64,000 nucleotides of DNA from Microbulbifer sp. YPW16 (GCF_021290385.1 NZ_CP089928.1:2402501-2466500), one strand, 5' to 3'. Shown: positions 1 to 10,107, counted from the stretch's first letter. The notes: a model not told the origin generated them from the sequence alone. Numbers and translations: made by a program.

Positions 1-2
1 AG

Positions 3-2045
3 CCCGGCAGGTCGGTACAGGTATTCCGCGACGGGGAGGTCCGCGTCGGCGCCGGCGAGAACCCGCGCCTCAACTTTGCCCTGGTGGACCTACTGGAGCG
101 CGGCGCCCGCAACGAGGCACAGGCGCTTGAGTTCCTGCGCACCGGCAGCGACAACAACTGGCAGCTGCACGGCGCCGCCGCCACCAATGGTGGCGTGGCA
201 CTGGTGTCCGAGCCGCTCGCGGCACTGGAGAAGGTCTTCTCCGGATTCGACACTGCGGCCGGCCAGATCCGTGTCATCCAGCAGTTCCCCGGCGGCCCGC
301 CACAGCCTCTCTGGCAGGCGGGGCAGGGCACCGGCCAGACCGTAGCAGCAGGCGTTCCGGGCAGCTTCCTGAAAGTCGAGCTCCGGCCCTCGGCGCACTT
401 TGCCCGGGAAAACAGCATCGCGCCGCTGTGGCTGCTGGTCGTTGCGAGCATCGGGCTGCTGGTCACGCTGTGGCTGCTGTGGCGATTTATCCCCCGCGAT
501 ACACCCGCACCGTGGCAGAACGCGCAGCCACCGAAACGCCGCAGCGCAGATTATCCGGGTGTGCCGCCAACCCCGACAGCCCCCCGGGCAACCGCCGGCA
601 ACGAGGGCTCAGAAAAATCCCGGCAACCGGCGGAGGACCGGGACCAGTCCCCGGGCTCGGCCATGGGCGCCGTCAGGGATTTCCCGGCCCACGTATTCCG
701 CGCCTACGATATCCGCGGGATTGCCGGCGAGGAGATCGACGAGCCGTTTGCCTACCAGCTGGGCCGCGCACTGGGCACACTCGCCCTGCATGCCGGCGAG
801 GAACTGCTGATGGTGGGACGCGACGGCCGCAACTCCAGCGAGCTGCTTACCGGTTGCCTGATCGAGGGTATCCTCGACAGCGGCTGCGACTGCGTCGACC
901 TGGGCCTGGTGCCGTCACCCATCCTCTACTTTGCCTGTGCCCGGGGCAGGAACGGCAGCAGCGGGGTGATGGTGACCGCCAGCCACAACCCGGCCGAATT
1001 CAACGGCTTCAAGATCCTCCTGCGCGGGCGCCCCCTGGCCGAGGAGAAACTGCAGCGACTGCGGCAGCTGATGATGCAGGGTCCCTTCCGCGAGGGCCGC
1101 GGCAGCAGCAGCCAGCAGGATGTACAGGACCTCTATGTCGACGAGATTTTCAACGACGTGGCCCTGGCGGGGGAACCGCGGCTGGTAGTGGATGCCGCCA
1201 ACGGTGCCACCGCGCACCTGGCGCCGCGCCTGTTCGAGCACCTGGGCTGCAACGTAACCCGCCTGTTCTGCGAATTCGACGGCGACTTTCCCAATCACCC
1301 GCCGGACCCCTCGCGCCCGGAAAACCTGGCTGCCCTGGTGGAGAAGGTCACGGAGACCGGAGCCGACCTGGGCATTGCGCTCGACGGTGACGGCGACCGG
1401 GTGACGCTGGTTTCCCGCAGCGGCCGCATCGCCTGGGCCGACCAGCTGGTGATGTTGCTGGCCCGGGATATCCTGGCCCGCAACCCCGGCGCCAGCGTGG
1501 TGTTTGACGTCAAGAGCTCCCGCGCCCTGGGCGAGCTGGTCAGCCAGTACGGCGGGCTGCCCATTATGGGCAAGACCGGTCATGCACCGATGAAGGCCAA
1601 GATGCTGGAGAATGGTGCCATTCTCGGCGGGGAGCTGTCCGGGCACATTTTCATCAAGGACCGCTGGTTCGGTTTCGACGACGGCATCTATGCCGCAGCG
1701 CGTATCCTGGAAATCATGGCCCTGCGCGAACAGGGGCTGGACGAGCTGCTGGATTCATTGCCGCAGCTGGTCAGCACCCCGGAAATCCTGGTACCGGTGG
1801 CGGAGCAGGATAAATTCGCCCTGGTGGAGCGCTTCCGTGCGCAGGTGGATTTCGGCGAGGCCACCCTGGACACCACCGACGGCCTGCGCATCGAGTATGC
1901 CGCGGGCTGGGGGCTGGTGCGCGCGTCGAATACCGGTGCGGCGCTGACCCTGCGCTTCGAGGCGGAGTCGGAAGAGGCCCTGGAGGCAATCCGCGCGCGC
2001 GTGACGGCCCAGTTGAAGCAAGTGGAACCCTCGCTGGCGCTCTGA
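3..2045 (+). CDS. algC: AlgC-type phosphomannomutase/phosphoglucomutase, 5' partial
   Basis: The enzyme interconverts hexose 6-phosphates and 1-phosphates for exopolysaccharide, LPS and glycogen precursors. The frame is open to the window edge, so the start is missing. The visible N-terminal part is a non-catalytic extension ending in one hydrophobic segment (about bases 411-489), followed by a Pro/Ala-rich linker. The catalytic part begins near base 681 with FPAHVFRAYDIRG. The phosphoserine loop TASHNP has its Ser at 981-983, and the metal-binding DGDGDR starts at 1383. The C-terminal substrate-binding domain is complete and ends in a normal stop. The extended, membrane-anchored form is known from AlgC proteins of Pseudomonas relatives. 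argB follows after 45 bases. The family is certain; the symbol also rests on the algC-argB order. Confidence 0.93.
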   Translation, partial: PGRSVQVFRDGEVRVGAGENPRLNFALVDLLERGARNEAQALEFLRTGSDNNWQLHGAAATNGGVALVSEPLAALEKVFSGFDTAAGQIRVIQQFPGGPPQPLWQAGQGTGQTVAAGVPGSFLKVELRPSAHFARENSIAPLWLLVVASIGLLVTLWLLWRFIPRDTPAPWQNAQPPKRRSADYPGVPPTPTAPRATAGNEGSEKSRQPAEDRDQSPGSAMGAVRDFPAHVFRAYDIRGIAGEEIDEPFAYQLGRALGTLALHAGEELLMVGRDGRNSSELLTGCLIEGILDSGCDCVDLGLVPSPILYFACARGRNGSSGVMVTASHNPAEFNGFKILLRGRPLAEEKLQRLRQLMMQGPFREGRGSSSQQDVQDLYVDEIFNDVALAGEPRLVVDAANGATAHLAPRLFEHLGCNVTRLFCEFDGDFPNHPPDPSRPENLAALVEKVTETGADLGIALDGDGDRVTLVSRSGRIAWADQLVMLLARDILARNPGASVVFDVKSSRALGELVSQYGGLPIMGKTGHAPMKAKMLENGAILGGELSGHIFIKDRWFGFDDGIYAAARILEIMALREQGLDELLDSLPQLVSTPEILVPVAEQDKFALVERFRAQVDFGEATLDTTDGLRIEYAAGWGLVRASNTGAALTLRFEAESEEALEAIRARVTAQLKQVEPSLAL

Positions 2046-2069
2046 GACCGGCGATGGCTTAATCGATAG

Positions 2070-2999
<930 letters not shown>

Positions 3000-3141
3000 A
3001 ATCCCGACGGCACCCCGCCCGACGGAGCGCCGATTGAAGCGCGTCCGCTGAATCGTTAGGATTCCACCGCCCGCCGCTCCGGTGCGGTGGGCAATAACAA
3101 GAATGGATAACCCCGGGCCGTCCCCGGGTCAAAGGCACTGA

Positions 3142-3753
3142 ATGAGCAGCGAAAAAATCAACCGGCGACAACAGATCCTGCAGGCACTGGCACATATGCT
3201 CGAGGCCAGCCCCGGCGCCCGCATTACCACCGCGGCCCTGGCCAAGGAAGTGGGCTTCTCGGAAGCAGCGCTCTACCGGCACTTCCCCAGCAAGTCCAAG
3301 ATGTTCGAGGGCCTGATCGAGTTTATCGAGGAGACGATTTTCAGCCGCGTCTCCATGATCCTGCAGGAAGAACCATCGGCACCCCTGCGCTGCCAGAAGA
3401 TCCTCCACCTGCTGCTGGCCTTCTGCGAGCGCAACCCCGGCATTACCCGCCTGCTCACCGGCGATGCGCTGACCGGGGAGACCGAGCGCCTGCACGGACG
3501 CATCCTGCAGTTTTTCGACCGACTCGAGACCCAGCTCAAGCAGATTCTCCGCGACGCCGAGCTGCGCGAGCAGTTGCGCCCGGCGATCCCGCTGGGCGGT
3601 GCCGCCAACCTGTTGATGGCCAGCGCCGAAGGTCGCATCGTCCAGTATGTGCGCAGCGGTTTCCGCCGCCGGCCCACCGAGTACTGGGCCGAGCAGTGGC
3701 CCGTGCTCATTGCGGGATTCTTCCGCGAACCGGTACCTGTCGCGCACGCCTGA
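3142..3753 (+). CDS. slmA: Nucleoid occlusion factor SlmA (TetR fold)
   Basis: SlmA binds chromosomal SBS sites and blocks FtsZ ring assembly over the nucleoid. The protein has 203 residues, close to the usual 198. Residues 10-60 form a TetR-type helix-turn-helix ([25 protein letters not shown], split here only for description), followed by the all-helical FtsZ-binding domain. It sits between argB and pyrE, which is the usual neighbourhood for slmA in Gammaproteobacteria and supports SlmA over an ordinary TetR repressor. The gene converges with the DUF4124 gene downstream. Confidence 0.92.
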   Translation: MSSEKINRRQQILQALAHMLEASPGARITTAALAKEVGFSEAALYRHFPSKSKMFEGLIEFIEETIFSRVSMILQEEPSAPLRCQKILHLLLAFCERNPGITRLLTGDALTGETERLHGRILQFFDRLETQLKQILRDAELREQLRPAIPLGGAANLLMASAEGRIVQYVRSGFRRRPTEYWAEQWPVLIAGFFREPVPVAHA

Positions 3754-3798
3754 GCGCGGGCTCCTCATCCTGATAGACAGCCAGAACCGGCTGAAAGT

Positions 3799-3818
3799 TC
3801 GGGCCCGGCCGGGCCCGA
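3799..3818. repeat. 20-bp perfect GC palindrome between convergent genes
   Basis: TCGGGCCCGGCCGGGCCCGA reads the same on both strands. It lies in the gap between slmA and the convergent DUF4124 gene, so it may act as a bidirectional, Rho-assisted transcription barrier. No T-run follows, so it is not a classical intrinsic terminator. Confidence 0.4.
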
Positions 3819-3868
3819 TGGGAAAACAGGGGGGGGACAGGCCACAGTGCGGACTGCGGCCGGGCCGG

Positions 3869-4459
3869 CTACTTGCCGGCAATCTCGGTATAGCGCCCCG
3901 CCGCGCGGTCAAACTCGGCGTTGATGCGCTTTTCCTCTTTGCGTCGCAGGGCCATCCGCTCCTCAAGCACCTCGATCTCGGTACGCAGGTCCTCAATGCG
4001 CTGCAGGCGCTCGGGACGCACTTCACCGCCATTGCGCTGGATCCGCGCCGCCTCGTCTTCCTCGCGCTCGATCTGCGAACCAAGACTGGCAATATTGGAG
4101 CGCATGATTGCCATATCCTGTTGCACGATTGCCAGCTTGCGATCGCGGGCGCTCTCGATATCCGCCACACTGCTGTAGCGCTTGAGCAATTCGCGATCGG
4201 TCTTTTCCCGCTCCAGGCGGCGCTTCTTCTCTGCCAGGGCGGCACCGGTCAGTTCCGGGGGCACCTCCTTCAGGACCCGGCCGGAGGGTGTAATTATCTC
4301 GTAGCCCCCCGCCACATAGCGCGGTGGCACCAGGTCGTCGATCACCTGTACCCCATTTTCATCGGTGTAGCGGTAAAGTACCTGGCCATCCTGCTTGGCG
4401 ATGGCAAGTGCCGGCAGGGCCAACACCACCAGGAGTGGCCATACTGTGGAGATTTTCAT
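3869..4459 (-). CDS. Secreted DUF4124-domain protein
   Basis: Residues 1-22 form a signal peptide (hydrophobic stretch ending ALAIAK). The next 45 residues match the DUF4124 pattern, with LYRYTDENGVQVIDD and the usual Tyr-rich strand. Residues 75-190 are strongly charged and predicted as coiled coil (many Glu/Arg heptads, such as RLQRIEDLRTEIEVLEERM). The cellular role of DUF4124 proteins is unknown; the signal and coil suggest a periplasmic structural or adaptor role. The protein is encoded just downstream of pyrE on the same strand (gap 41 bases), so it may be co-transcribed with it. Confidence 0.8.
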   Translation of the reverse strand: MKISTVWPLLVVLALPALAIAKQDGQVLYRYTDENGVQVIDDLVPPRYVAGGYEIITPSGRVLKEVPPELTGAALAEKKRRLEREKTDRELLKRYSSVADIESARDRKLAIVQQDMAIMRSNIASLGSQIEREEDEAARIQRNGGEVRPERLQRIEDLRTEIEVLEERMALRRKEEKRINAEFDRAAGRYTEIAGK

Positions 4460-4500
4460 CGAATCACTCTTTCCGTCCCGGCCTGCGGCGGCAACCGCAG

Positions 4501-5151
4501 TTATCCCGCCACGCCGTAGCGCTGCCGGTATTCGATTATTTTTTGTACGGTTTCGCTGTCCTGCGATTCCTCACTAAGGTAGCTGATTATATCGTCCAGT
4601 TGCACGATGCTGATCACAGGTACACTGTAATCACGCTCTACTTGCTGAATCGCCGACAGCTCCGTATCCTCCCCGGCCCGCTCCTGGCGGTTGAGGCCGA
4701 TGACCACGCCGGCCGCCTCGGCGTTGTGCCCGTCGATGATATCCATCACTTCGCGCACGGCGGTGCCGGCGGTAATAACGTCATCGATAATGAGGACCTT
4801 GCCTTCCAGGGGCGCACCCACTAAGGTTCCGCCCTCGCCGTGGGCCTTGGCTTCCTTGCGGTTGTAACAGAAGGGCTTGTCCACGCCTTTCTGCGCCAGG
4901 GCGACAGCGGTTACCGCCCCCAGTGGTATACCCTTGTATGCCGGCCCGAAGATGACATCGAACTCCACTCCCGACGCCAGAATGGCCTCGGCATAGGCAT
5001 GTCCCAGTGCGGCCAGGGCGGCACCGGAGTGGAATCGGCCGGCGTTGAAGAAGTAGGGACTGCGACGCCCGGACTTGAGGGTGAAGTCGCCAAAGCACAG
5101 CACCTGGTGGTCCAGGGCCAGTTGGATAAAGTCGCGCTGATACTGCTGCAT
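4501..5151 (-). CDS. pyrE: Orotate phosphoribosyltransferase
   Basis: PyrE converts orotate and PRPP to orotidine 5'-phosphate in pyrimidine synthesis. The 216-residue length fits. Near residue 120 the PRPP-binding motif [13 protein letters not shown] is intact, and the catalytic flexible loop with [10 protein letters not shown] precedes it. The gene is transcribed away from crc, as in Pseudomonas, with a 215-base divergent region between the two. Confidence 0.97.
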   Translation of the reverse strand: MQQYQRDFIQLALDHQVLCFGDFTLKSGRRSPYFFNAGRFHSGAALAALGHAYAEAILASGVEFDVIFGPAYKGIPLGAVTAVALAQKGVDKPFCYNRKEAKAHGEGGTLVGAPLEGKVLIIDDVITAGTAVREVMDIIDGHNAEAAGVVIGLNRQERAGEDTELSAIQQVERDYSVPVISIVQLDDIISYLSEESQDSETVQKIIEYRQRYGVAG

Positions 5152-5299
5152 GAAAAATTGCTAACTATTGGCTAAGGTGAAGGGAGATCTACCCGCAGCC
5201 CTGCGGGAGACATGTCAAATAATGCTAGTTAATACAGTGTACTGCCTCATACTGAAAGGCGCTATCCGGGCCGTGGCTGCCGCGCGCGGGGAGTGCTCG

Positions 5300-5305
5300 T
5301 ATAAT
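5300..5305 (+). promoter_or_regulatory. Candidate -10 box for crc
   Basis: TATAAT stands 62 bases before the crc start in the pyrE-crc divergent region. No convincing -35 hexamer was seen at the right distance, so only the -10 element is supported. Confidence 0.4.
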
Positions 5306-5366
5306 CATACGCCGCGATGCCTCTGTATGAATCCGAACACTAGTCCGCTGGTAAGGGGCTAAAACA

Positions 5367-6140
5367 ATGCGAATAGTAAGTCTGTCGGTAGACGGCGTGC
5401 ATCAGGCGGCACAGCGCGGCCTGTACGATTGGTTGGCGGACCAGGACGCAGACATCATCTGCCTGCAGGACCTCCGCTCCCTGGAACCGGAGCTGGATCA
5501 CCCGATCTTCCATCCGGACGGCTATTACAGCTACTTCTTCGACTCCGGCACCCCGCATGAGAATGGCGTGGCGATTTACACCCGCAGCCAGCCCAAGGCG
5601 ATCATCTTCGGCATGGGATTCGCCAATGGCGAGGATATGTACGGCCGCTACCTGCAGGCCGATTTCGAGCGACTCAGCGTCGGTTCACTGCTGGCGCCAC
5701 AGGCGGCCGCCGGGGACGAGGCCTCGCTGGAAAAGAAGGTGCAGTTCTTCGACGACATGCAGGCCCACCTGACCAAGATCAGCCGCAAGCGCCGCGATTT
5801 CATCTTCTGCGGCAACTGGGGCATTGCCCACCGCCGCGCCGATGTACAGAACTGGCAGGACCACCAGGATACACCGGGGTTCATGCGCCACGAACAGCGC
5901 TGGCTGGACCAGCTGTTCAACGATATCGGCTATATCGACGCCTTCCGCAAGGTGGTGAAGGATGCCGATGAGTTCACCTGGTGGCCCAGCGGCACAGTGG
6001 GCGAGGGTGATGGCTGGCGCACCGATATGCAGGTGACTTCACATGGCCTGCGCAATCGCATCGAGTACGGTGCCATCAACAAGAACGTGGAATTTTCCAG
6101 TCACCTGCCGGTGATCATGGATTACGAGCTGGAAGTATGA
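5367..6140 (+). CDS. crc: Crc-type catabolite repression control protein (exonuclease III fold)
   Basis: The protein has the exonuclease III/AP-endonuclease fold and the Pseudomonas Crc length (257 residues). Crc acts with Hfq to repress translation of catabolic mRNAs and has lost nuclease activity. By eye against ExoIII, the motifs are altered: the N-terminal Asn pair is replaced (VSLSVDG), the Glu of LQET is LQD, the GDxN motif is GNWG, and the SDH motif is SSH. The WR-D segment near residue 218 remains. Position between pyrE and rph matches Pseudomonas crc exactly. The start is the ATG after GGGGCTAAAACA. That it is regulatory here is inferred from orthology and context. Confidence 0.88.
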   Translation: MRIVSLSVDGVHQAAQRGLYDWLADQDADIICLQDLRSLEPELDHPIFHPDGYYSYFFDSGTPHENGVAIYTRSQPKAIIFGMGFANGEDMYGRYLQADFERLSVGSLLAPQAAAGDEASLEKKVQFFDDMQAHLTKISRKRRDFIFCGNWGIAHRRADVQNWQDHQDTPGFMRHEQRWLDQLFNDIGYIDAFRKVVKDADEFTWWPSGTVGEGDGWRTDMQVTSHGLRNRIEYGAINKNVEFSSHLPVIMDYELEV

Positions 6141-6146
6141 CGCAGC

Positions 6147-6169
6147 GGCGGCGGGCCGCGCCCGCCGCC
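6147..6169. terminator. GC hairpin between convergent crc and rph
   Basis: GGCGGCGGGC and GCCCGCCGCC form a perfect 10-bp stem with a CGC loop in the 36-base gap between the two stop codons. There is no T-run, so termination is probable but not of the classical type. Confidence 0.45.
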
Positions 6170-6176
6170 ATGATTG

Positions 6177-6896
6177 TCACTCGGCCAGGGCCTTCTTCTG
6201 CAGGCTCACCAGCTCGTCGATACCCGCCTTGCCCAGCGCCAGCATCTTCGCGAACTGTGCCTCGGTGAAGGGCGCACCCTCGGCAGTGCCCTGAACCTCG
6301 ATCATGCCGCCGTCCTCGGCCATTACCAGGTTCATGTCGGTATCCGCCTGGCTGTCCTCCGGGTAGTCCAGGTCCAGCACCGGCTCACCCTCGTAGATGC
6401 CCACGGACACCGCCGCCACCATATTCTTCAGCGGGTCGACACTAATGATTTTCTCCCGCTGCATATAACGCAGCGCGTCCACCAGTGCCACGCAGGCACC
6501 GGTAATGGAGGCCGTGCGGGTGCCCCCATCGGCCTGGATTACGTCGCAGTCGACAGTGATCTGGTGTTCACCCAACAGGCCCAGGTCCACGGCTGCCCGC
6601 AGGGAGCGACCGATCAACCGCTGGATTTCCACGGTGCGGCCACTCTGCTTCCCGCGCGCGGCCTCGCGACCCATGCGGGAACCGGTGGAGCGGGGCAACA
6701 TGCCGTATTCAGCAGTGATCCATCCACTGCCCTGGCCGCGCAGGAAGCGCGGCACATCGCTCTCCACGGAGGCATTGCACAGCACCTTGGTATCGCCGAA
6801 CTCCACCATCACCGAGCCCTCGGCGTGGCGGGTGTAGTTGCGCGTTATCTTCACTGCGCGCATATGTTCCGGCTGGCGGCCGCTGGGACGTTGCAT
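6177..6896 (-). CDS. rph: Ribonuclease PH
   Basis: RNase PH is a phosphate-dependent 3'-5' exonuclease that trims tRNA 3' ends. Starting at the ATG of MQRPSGRQ gives 239 residues, matching E. coli (238). This start has GAGGTG upstream at a good distance, while an upstream in-frame ATG at 7025 would add 43 residues unlike the family. Key patterns include GYGMLPRST near residue 62 (phosphate/substrate region), the [16 protein letters not shown] stretch near 117, and D-L-D-Y-PED-S-A near 180. The C-terminus is full length, so this is not the frameshifted form of E. coli K-12. It diverges from yicC. Confidence 0.96.
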   Translation of the reverse strand: MQRPSGRQPEHMRAVKITRNYTRHAEGSVMVEFGDTKVLCNASVESDVPRFLRGQGSGWITAEYGMLPRSTGSRMGREAARGKQSGRTVEIQRLIGRSLRAAVDLGLLGEHQITVDCDVIQADGGTRTASITGACVALVDALRYMQREKIISVDPLKNMVAAVSVGIYEGEPVLDLDYPEDSQADTDMNLVMAEDGGMIEVQGTAEGAPFTEAQFAKMLALGKAGIDELVSLQKKALAE

Positions 6897-6929
6897 AAAT
6901 TCACCTCGCGTTTGCATCCAAAGCTTTTC

Positions 6930-6935
6930 ATTATA
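6930..6935 (-). promoter_or_regulatory. Candidate -10 box for rph
   Basis: The minus strand reads TATAAT 34 bases before the rph ATG. No strong -35 element was found. Confidence 0.4.
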
Positions 6936-6982
6936 CGCGCATTCAGCGGTGCCGCGGGGCCATCCGGTAGCGCCTGTCGCTA

Positions 6983-6991
6983 TGCTATGAT
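6983..6991 (+). promoter_or_regulatory. Candidate extended -10 for yicC
   Basis: TGCTATGAT is a TGn plus -10 arrangement 32 bases before the yicC start. No good -35 hexamer was seen, which is common with extended -10 promoters. Confidence 0.4.
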
Positions 6992-7023
6992 GCCGGACCA
7001 TTTTTCTGTTTGCGGGAGAGACC

Positions 7024-7899
7024 ATGGCCCAGAAACCAGTTCGCAGTATGACCGCCTTCGGACGCGCAGAGGCACCCTATGCCACCGGAACGGCCGTCTG
7101 GGAGCTGCGCTCGGTCAATCACCGCTATCTGGAGCCACACTTTCGCCTGCCCGAGGCCGGCAGGCCACTGGAACCCAAGCTGCGCGAGGCCCTGCGCAAG
7201 CAGCTGAGCCGCGGCAAGGTGGAGCTTTCCCTGACCCTCAAGCCCAGCGATCTCGCCAGCACCGGCCTGGAGATCAACCAGCCGTTGGTGGAAGCGCTGA
7301 AACAGGCTGCGCGCCAGGTGGCTCCCGGACTCGACACCATGCCCCTGGACCCCCTGCGCATCCTGCAGTGGCCCGGCGTGATTGCCGAGCAGGATATCGA
7401 CCGGGAAGAGCAGGCAACGGCCGTGATGGCGGCATTCCGCGAGGCCATCGACCAGCTGATCGCCAATCGCGAGCGCGAGGGGACAGAACTGCGCAGTTTT
7501 ATCGAAGCCCGGCTCGAGGGCATTGAACAGCAGGTGGAGTCGGTGCGCCAGCTGCTGCCACAGATTCTCGAATCCCAGCGGGAAAAACTGCGCACCCGCC
7601 TGGAAGAGCTGCTCAACGAACTGGACCAGGATCGCATCGAGCAGGAAATCGCGCTGCTGGCACAGAAAGCGGACGTGGATGAGGAGCTGGACCGGCTCGA
7701 GGCCCACGTCAAGGAAACCCGCCGGGTGCTCGCCGGCGGTGGCGCGATCGGCCGGCGACTGGACTTCCTGATGCAGGAGTTCAACCGCGAGGCCAACACA
7801 CTCTCTTCAAAGTCTGTCGTCACCGATACTACCCAGGCTGCGGTGGAGCTCAAGGTGCTGATCGAACAGATGCGCGAGCAGGTGCAGAATATCGAATAA
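7024..7899 (+). CDS. yicC: YicC family endoribonuclease-like protein
   Basis: YicC proteins are cytoplasmic; the E. coli member has been reported as an endoribonuclease acting on RyhB-type RNAs. The 291-residue length is typical. The start MTAFGRAE, the SVNHRYLE pattern near residue 30 and the C-terminal [18 protein letters not shown] block are family signatures. The middle is highly helical and charged. The ATG follows GGGAGAG. The gene is divergent from rph as in Pseudomonas. In Pseudomonas gmk follows directly, but here more than 11 kb separate the two. Confidence 0.94.
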   Translation: MAQKPVRSMTAFGRAEAPYATGTAVWELRSVNHRYLEPHFRLPEAGRPLEPKLREALRKQLSRGKVELSLTLKPSDLASTGLEINQPLVEALKQAARQVAPGLDTMPLDPLRILQWPGVIAEQDIDREEQATAVMAAFREAIDQLIANREREGTELRSFIEARLEGIEQQVESVRQLLPQILESQREKLRTRLEELLNELDQDRIEQEIALLAQKADVDEELDRLEAHVKETRRVLAGGGAIGRRLDFLMQEFNREANTLSSKSVVTDTTQAAVELKVLIEQMREQVQNIE

Positions 7900-8152
7900 C
7901 CCGCAGTTTTCGCCTGCCGGCCCTCACTGCGCCAGGCCAAGCGTGTCTTGGCTGTTATCCCCCTGAGGCGGCAGGACGCCGCCACAGACCTTCCGATTTA
8001 AACGATATTTTTTTGGTAGCGAGAACAAAACGGAAAAATATTGCGCACTGTTTCCCAAAAAGAAAAATTAACCTGCTTATAACTGTATCCAGCAAAAAAA
8101 CCTGTCAGCATTGCTCCTCCCATTAAAGGAATAAATTGATTAAGGAGGATCG

Positions 8153-9652
8153 ATGTTTCGATTAATGTTGCTGTCTGTCATGGCGCTGGTCACCGTCTCC
8201 AGCCGGGCTGACATGCCCGATTATCCCGATGACGGCGCCGGCGGCAGTAGCCCCACCTATCTCGGCTGCGGAGTATACGGCAGCAGTTCTTCCGCATTTC
8301 CCAAAATGATGTACGCCCAGCGTGTACGCTACTGTCGCTACGATGGGCCATTGTTTTGTAACGGCAAGACCCAGGGGGAGTTTGCCGAGTGGGAACACAA
8401 TGGCGTCTCCACCGGCAAGCAAAAGCGCACCATCATCGCCACTTACAATGCGCCGCAGAAGTCATCGGTGGATACACTGATGTATTTTATTGGGGGACAG
8501 TATTTTGATGCTGAAACCCCGAAGGCGAGCGGCATTGGGCTCTGCGAGGACTGGGACAACCTGTTCGACCACAGCGACTTCAACCTGGCCAACAAGAACA
8601 TCCCCATGCTGCCGGATTCGGTTCCCTACGAAATTGCCACCGATGGTTTTTTCGATATGGGACGTACGTTTATGGCAGTTGCCATGGACGCCCGCTTTAA
8701 CTATGACTTTACCAGAGACAACCAGCACGAAATCCTGAACGCGCACTATCAGTGGCTGCGCAAGAAATTCTATCGTTCTGAAATGAAGTTCATCTACCTG
8801 GTCGGACACAGCCGCGGTGGCACCCTGGCGACCATGCTCGCCAGCAAGTTCAAGGACGAGATGCCCGAGGTACCTGTATTTGTACAGCTGTATGATCCGG
8901 TCGCGAATCCGGATTCTGCGCACCATGAACTCGGCACTGACAAATACAGTAAGATCACCAATCCAATTCCACGACAGATATCTTTACTGGGGCAGACGTA
9001 CACAGTCCACGATTTCACTTATCGAACCGACCTTTTCAACGGTGTATTCAATACACCCCTGAAGCGTGATCGGTTGCTGATTCACAACCATGTCGCCGGA
9101 CGACAGTTTATAAATGGGACGCTGGAGGACCTCAGCCACGAAGTGCGCGCGTTTGCCGAGCTGGACACGGGCACTGACAGCTCAGGCACGATCGGCAACT
9201 GGTATTACCAGAAATGGTATACGACCTCCCACAGCTGGATGGCCAACCTGCCCGACTACTATGGCAGCCGCTACCTGCAAGCGGCCAAGGATGCCTACGC
9301 AGCGATGGTACCGGAAAGGGTGGCCTCAATGGCGCCCGAGGCGCGCTGTAATATGTCACCGCGCTGGGCCGAGGGAACACAGGTCACTGTTTCCTTTGAC
9401 GGCAACGGATCAGAGAGCCGTAGCGGCACTGCACTGGATTACCGCTGGCAGCTCCCGAATGGCACCACCCGCTCCGGTATCGGGCCCCACTCGGCAACCT
9501 TCTTCTCTGGTGGTGAGCAGCTCTCGTCCCATTCGGTTCGCCTTACCGTGACCGACGCTAACGGCAATACGGATACTGCCTCCTGTTCTGTCACACTCGA
9601 GGACCGTGACCAGAGCTGTGGCGACCCTTTCTGCAAACCCGCGATACAATAA
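8153..9652 (+). CDS. Secreted alpha/beta-hydrolase-like protein with C-terminal PKD-like domain
   Basis: A signal peptide covers residues 1-18 (cleavage likely after SSRA). The middle holds a nucleophile-elbow motif GHSRG with Ser220, typical of alpha/beta-hydrolases, and a following Asp (YDPVANPD). His candidates lie further on (HNHVAG or TTSHSW). Residues about 398-486 form an Ig-like PKD module (VTVSFDGNGSES, YRWQLPNG, VRLTVTDANGNTDTA). The many Cys suggest disulfides in an extracellular protein. Substrate is not predictable. The start has a strong AAGGAGG and is preceded by AT-rich DNA, unlike the surrounding backbone. It belongs to the accessory block between yicC and gmk. Confidence 0.7.
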   Translation: MFRLMLLSVMALVTVSSRADMPDYPDDGAGGSSPTYLGCGVYGSSSSAFPKMMYAQRVRYCRYDGPLFCNGKTQGEFAEWEHNGVSTGKQKRTIIATYNAPQKSSVDTLMYFIGGQYFDAETPKASGIGLCEDWDNLFDHSDFNLANKNIPMLPDSVPYEIATDGFFDMGRTFMAVAMDARFNYDFTRDNQHEILNAHYQWLRKKFYRSEMKFIYLVGHSRGGTLATMLASKFKDEMPEVPVFVQLYDPVANPDSAHHELGTDKYSKITNPIPRQISLLGQTYTVHDFTYRTDLFNGVFNTPLKRDRLLIHNHVAGRQFINGTLEDLSHEVRAFAELDTGTDSSGTIGNWYYQKWYTTSHSWMANLPDYYGSRYLQAAKDAYAAMVPERVASMAPEARCNMSPRWAEGTQVTVSFDGNGSESRSGTALDYRWQLPNGTTRSGIGPHSATFFSGGEQLSSHSVRLTVTDANGNTDTASCSVTLEDRDQSCGDPFCKPAIQ

Positions 9653-9660
9653 ACCGGCTG

Positions 9661-9683
9661 GACGGGAGCCCCAGGCTCCCGTC
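9661..9683 (+). terminator. Hairpin after the hydrolase gene
   Basis: GACGGGAGCC and GGCTCCCGTC form a perfect 10-bp stem with loop CCA, 9 bases after the stop codon. It lacks a T-run, so it could be a weak terminator or a 3' end stabiliser. Confidence 0.45.
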
Positions 9684-9911
9684 ACCAGCGTGGACACTTT
9701 CAAAAATATTCGAACAGCGAATATCCATAATACTCCCACCCAATTCTTCTCCGATTTATTGATCAGGCTCGCAAGCCATCCAGGGTGAACCACGACCAAT
9801 TCTCAACTCTGGAATAAGAATCATCTTTCCAGTTTTCTTTCTCTTTTTCTGGCGCCCCTATCCTCGACTTCCCAGCATTTTTATTGAGGGAAATATTACT
9901 GCAACGTCACT

Positions 9912-9990
9912 GCTTGGTGCTGGCATTAGAAAGGCCGGTGAACCCGGCAAGCCGTGACCGGTTAAGGTCTCCTGAGAGAAGGTTCAGCAC
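9912..9990 (+). promoter_or_regulatory. Possible structured 5' leader RNA, class unknown
   Basis: Several perfect complementary pairs are nested or adjacent: GCTTG (9912-9916) with CAAGC (9948-9952), GTGCTG (9917-9922) with CAGCAC (9985-9990), GCCGG (9934-9938) with CCGGC (9944-9948), GACC with GGTC (9956-9969), and TCTC with GAGA. The first two pairs cross, so they are either alternative or pseudoknotted. The element would lie in the leader of the first subtilase about 120 bases before its start. It does not match any riboswitch consensus I can recall. Confidence 0.3.
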
Positions 9991-10107
9991 AGATTTAAGC
10001 AAATTTATTCAGTCAAGGAAGTCTCTAGAAGCGGCTTTGCCGCTGAAATTGTGACCTGCCCCCCACAAGGGGAAAGGTCGATAATAATTATGGAGAACCG
10101 AGAAACA

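Larger units (their letters stand above)
9653..10107. other. 455-base intergenic region with structured leader
   Basis: No gene was found here. The region holds a hairpin just after the hydrolase gene (9661-9683), an AT-richer stretch (9690-9890), and from about 9912 to 9990 a run of complementary segments that can fold into a multi-branched RNA, described separately. The protease ribosome-binding site lies at its end. Confidence 0.6.

Noticed and set aside
9912..9990. Cobalamin, SAM or cyclic di-GMP riboswitch before the first protease
   Set aside because: Some short stretches (GCCGGTGAACCCGGC) recall these classes, but the conserved cores were not found, so only an unclassified structured leader is reported.
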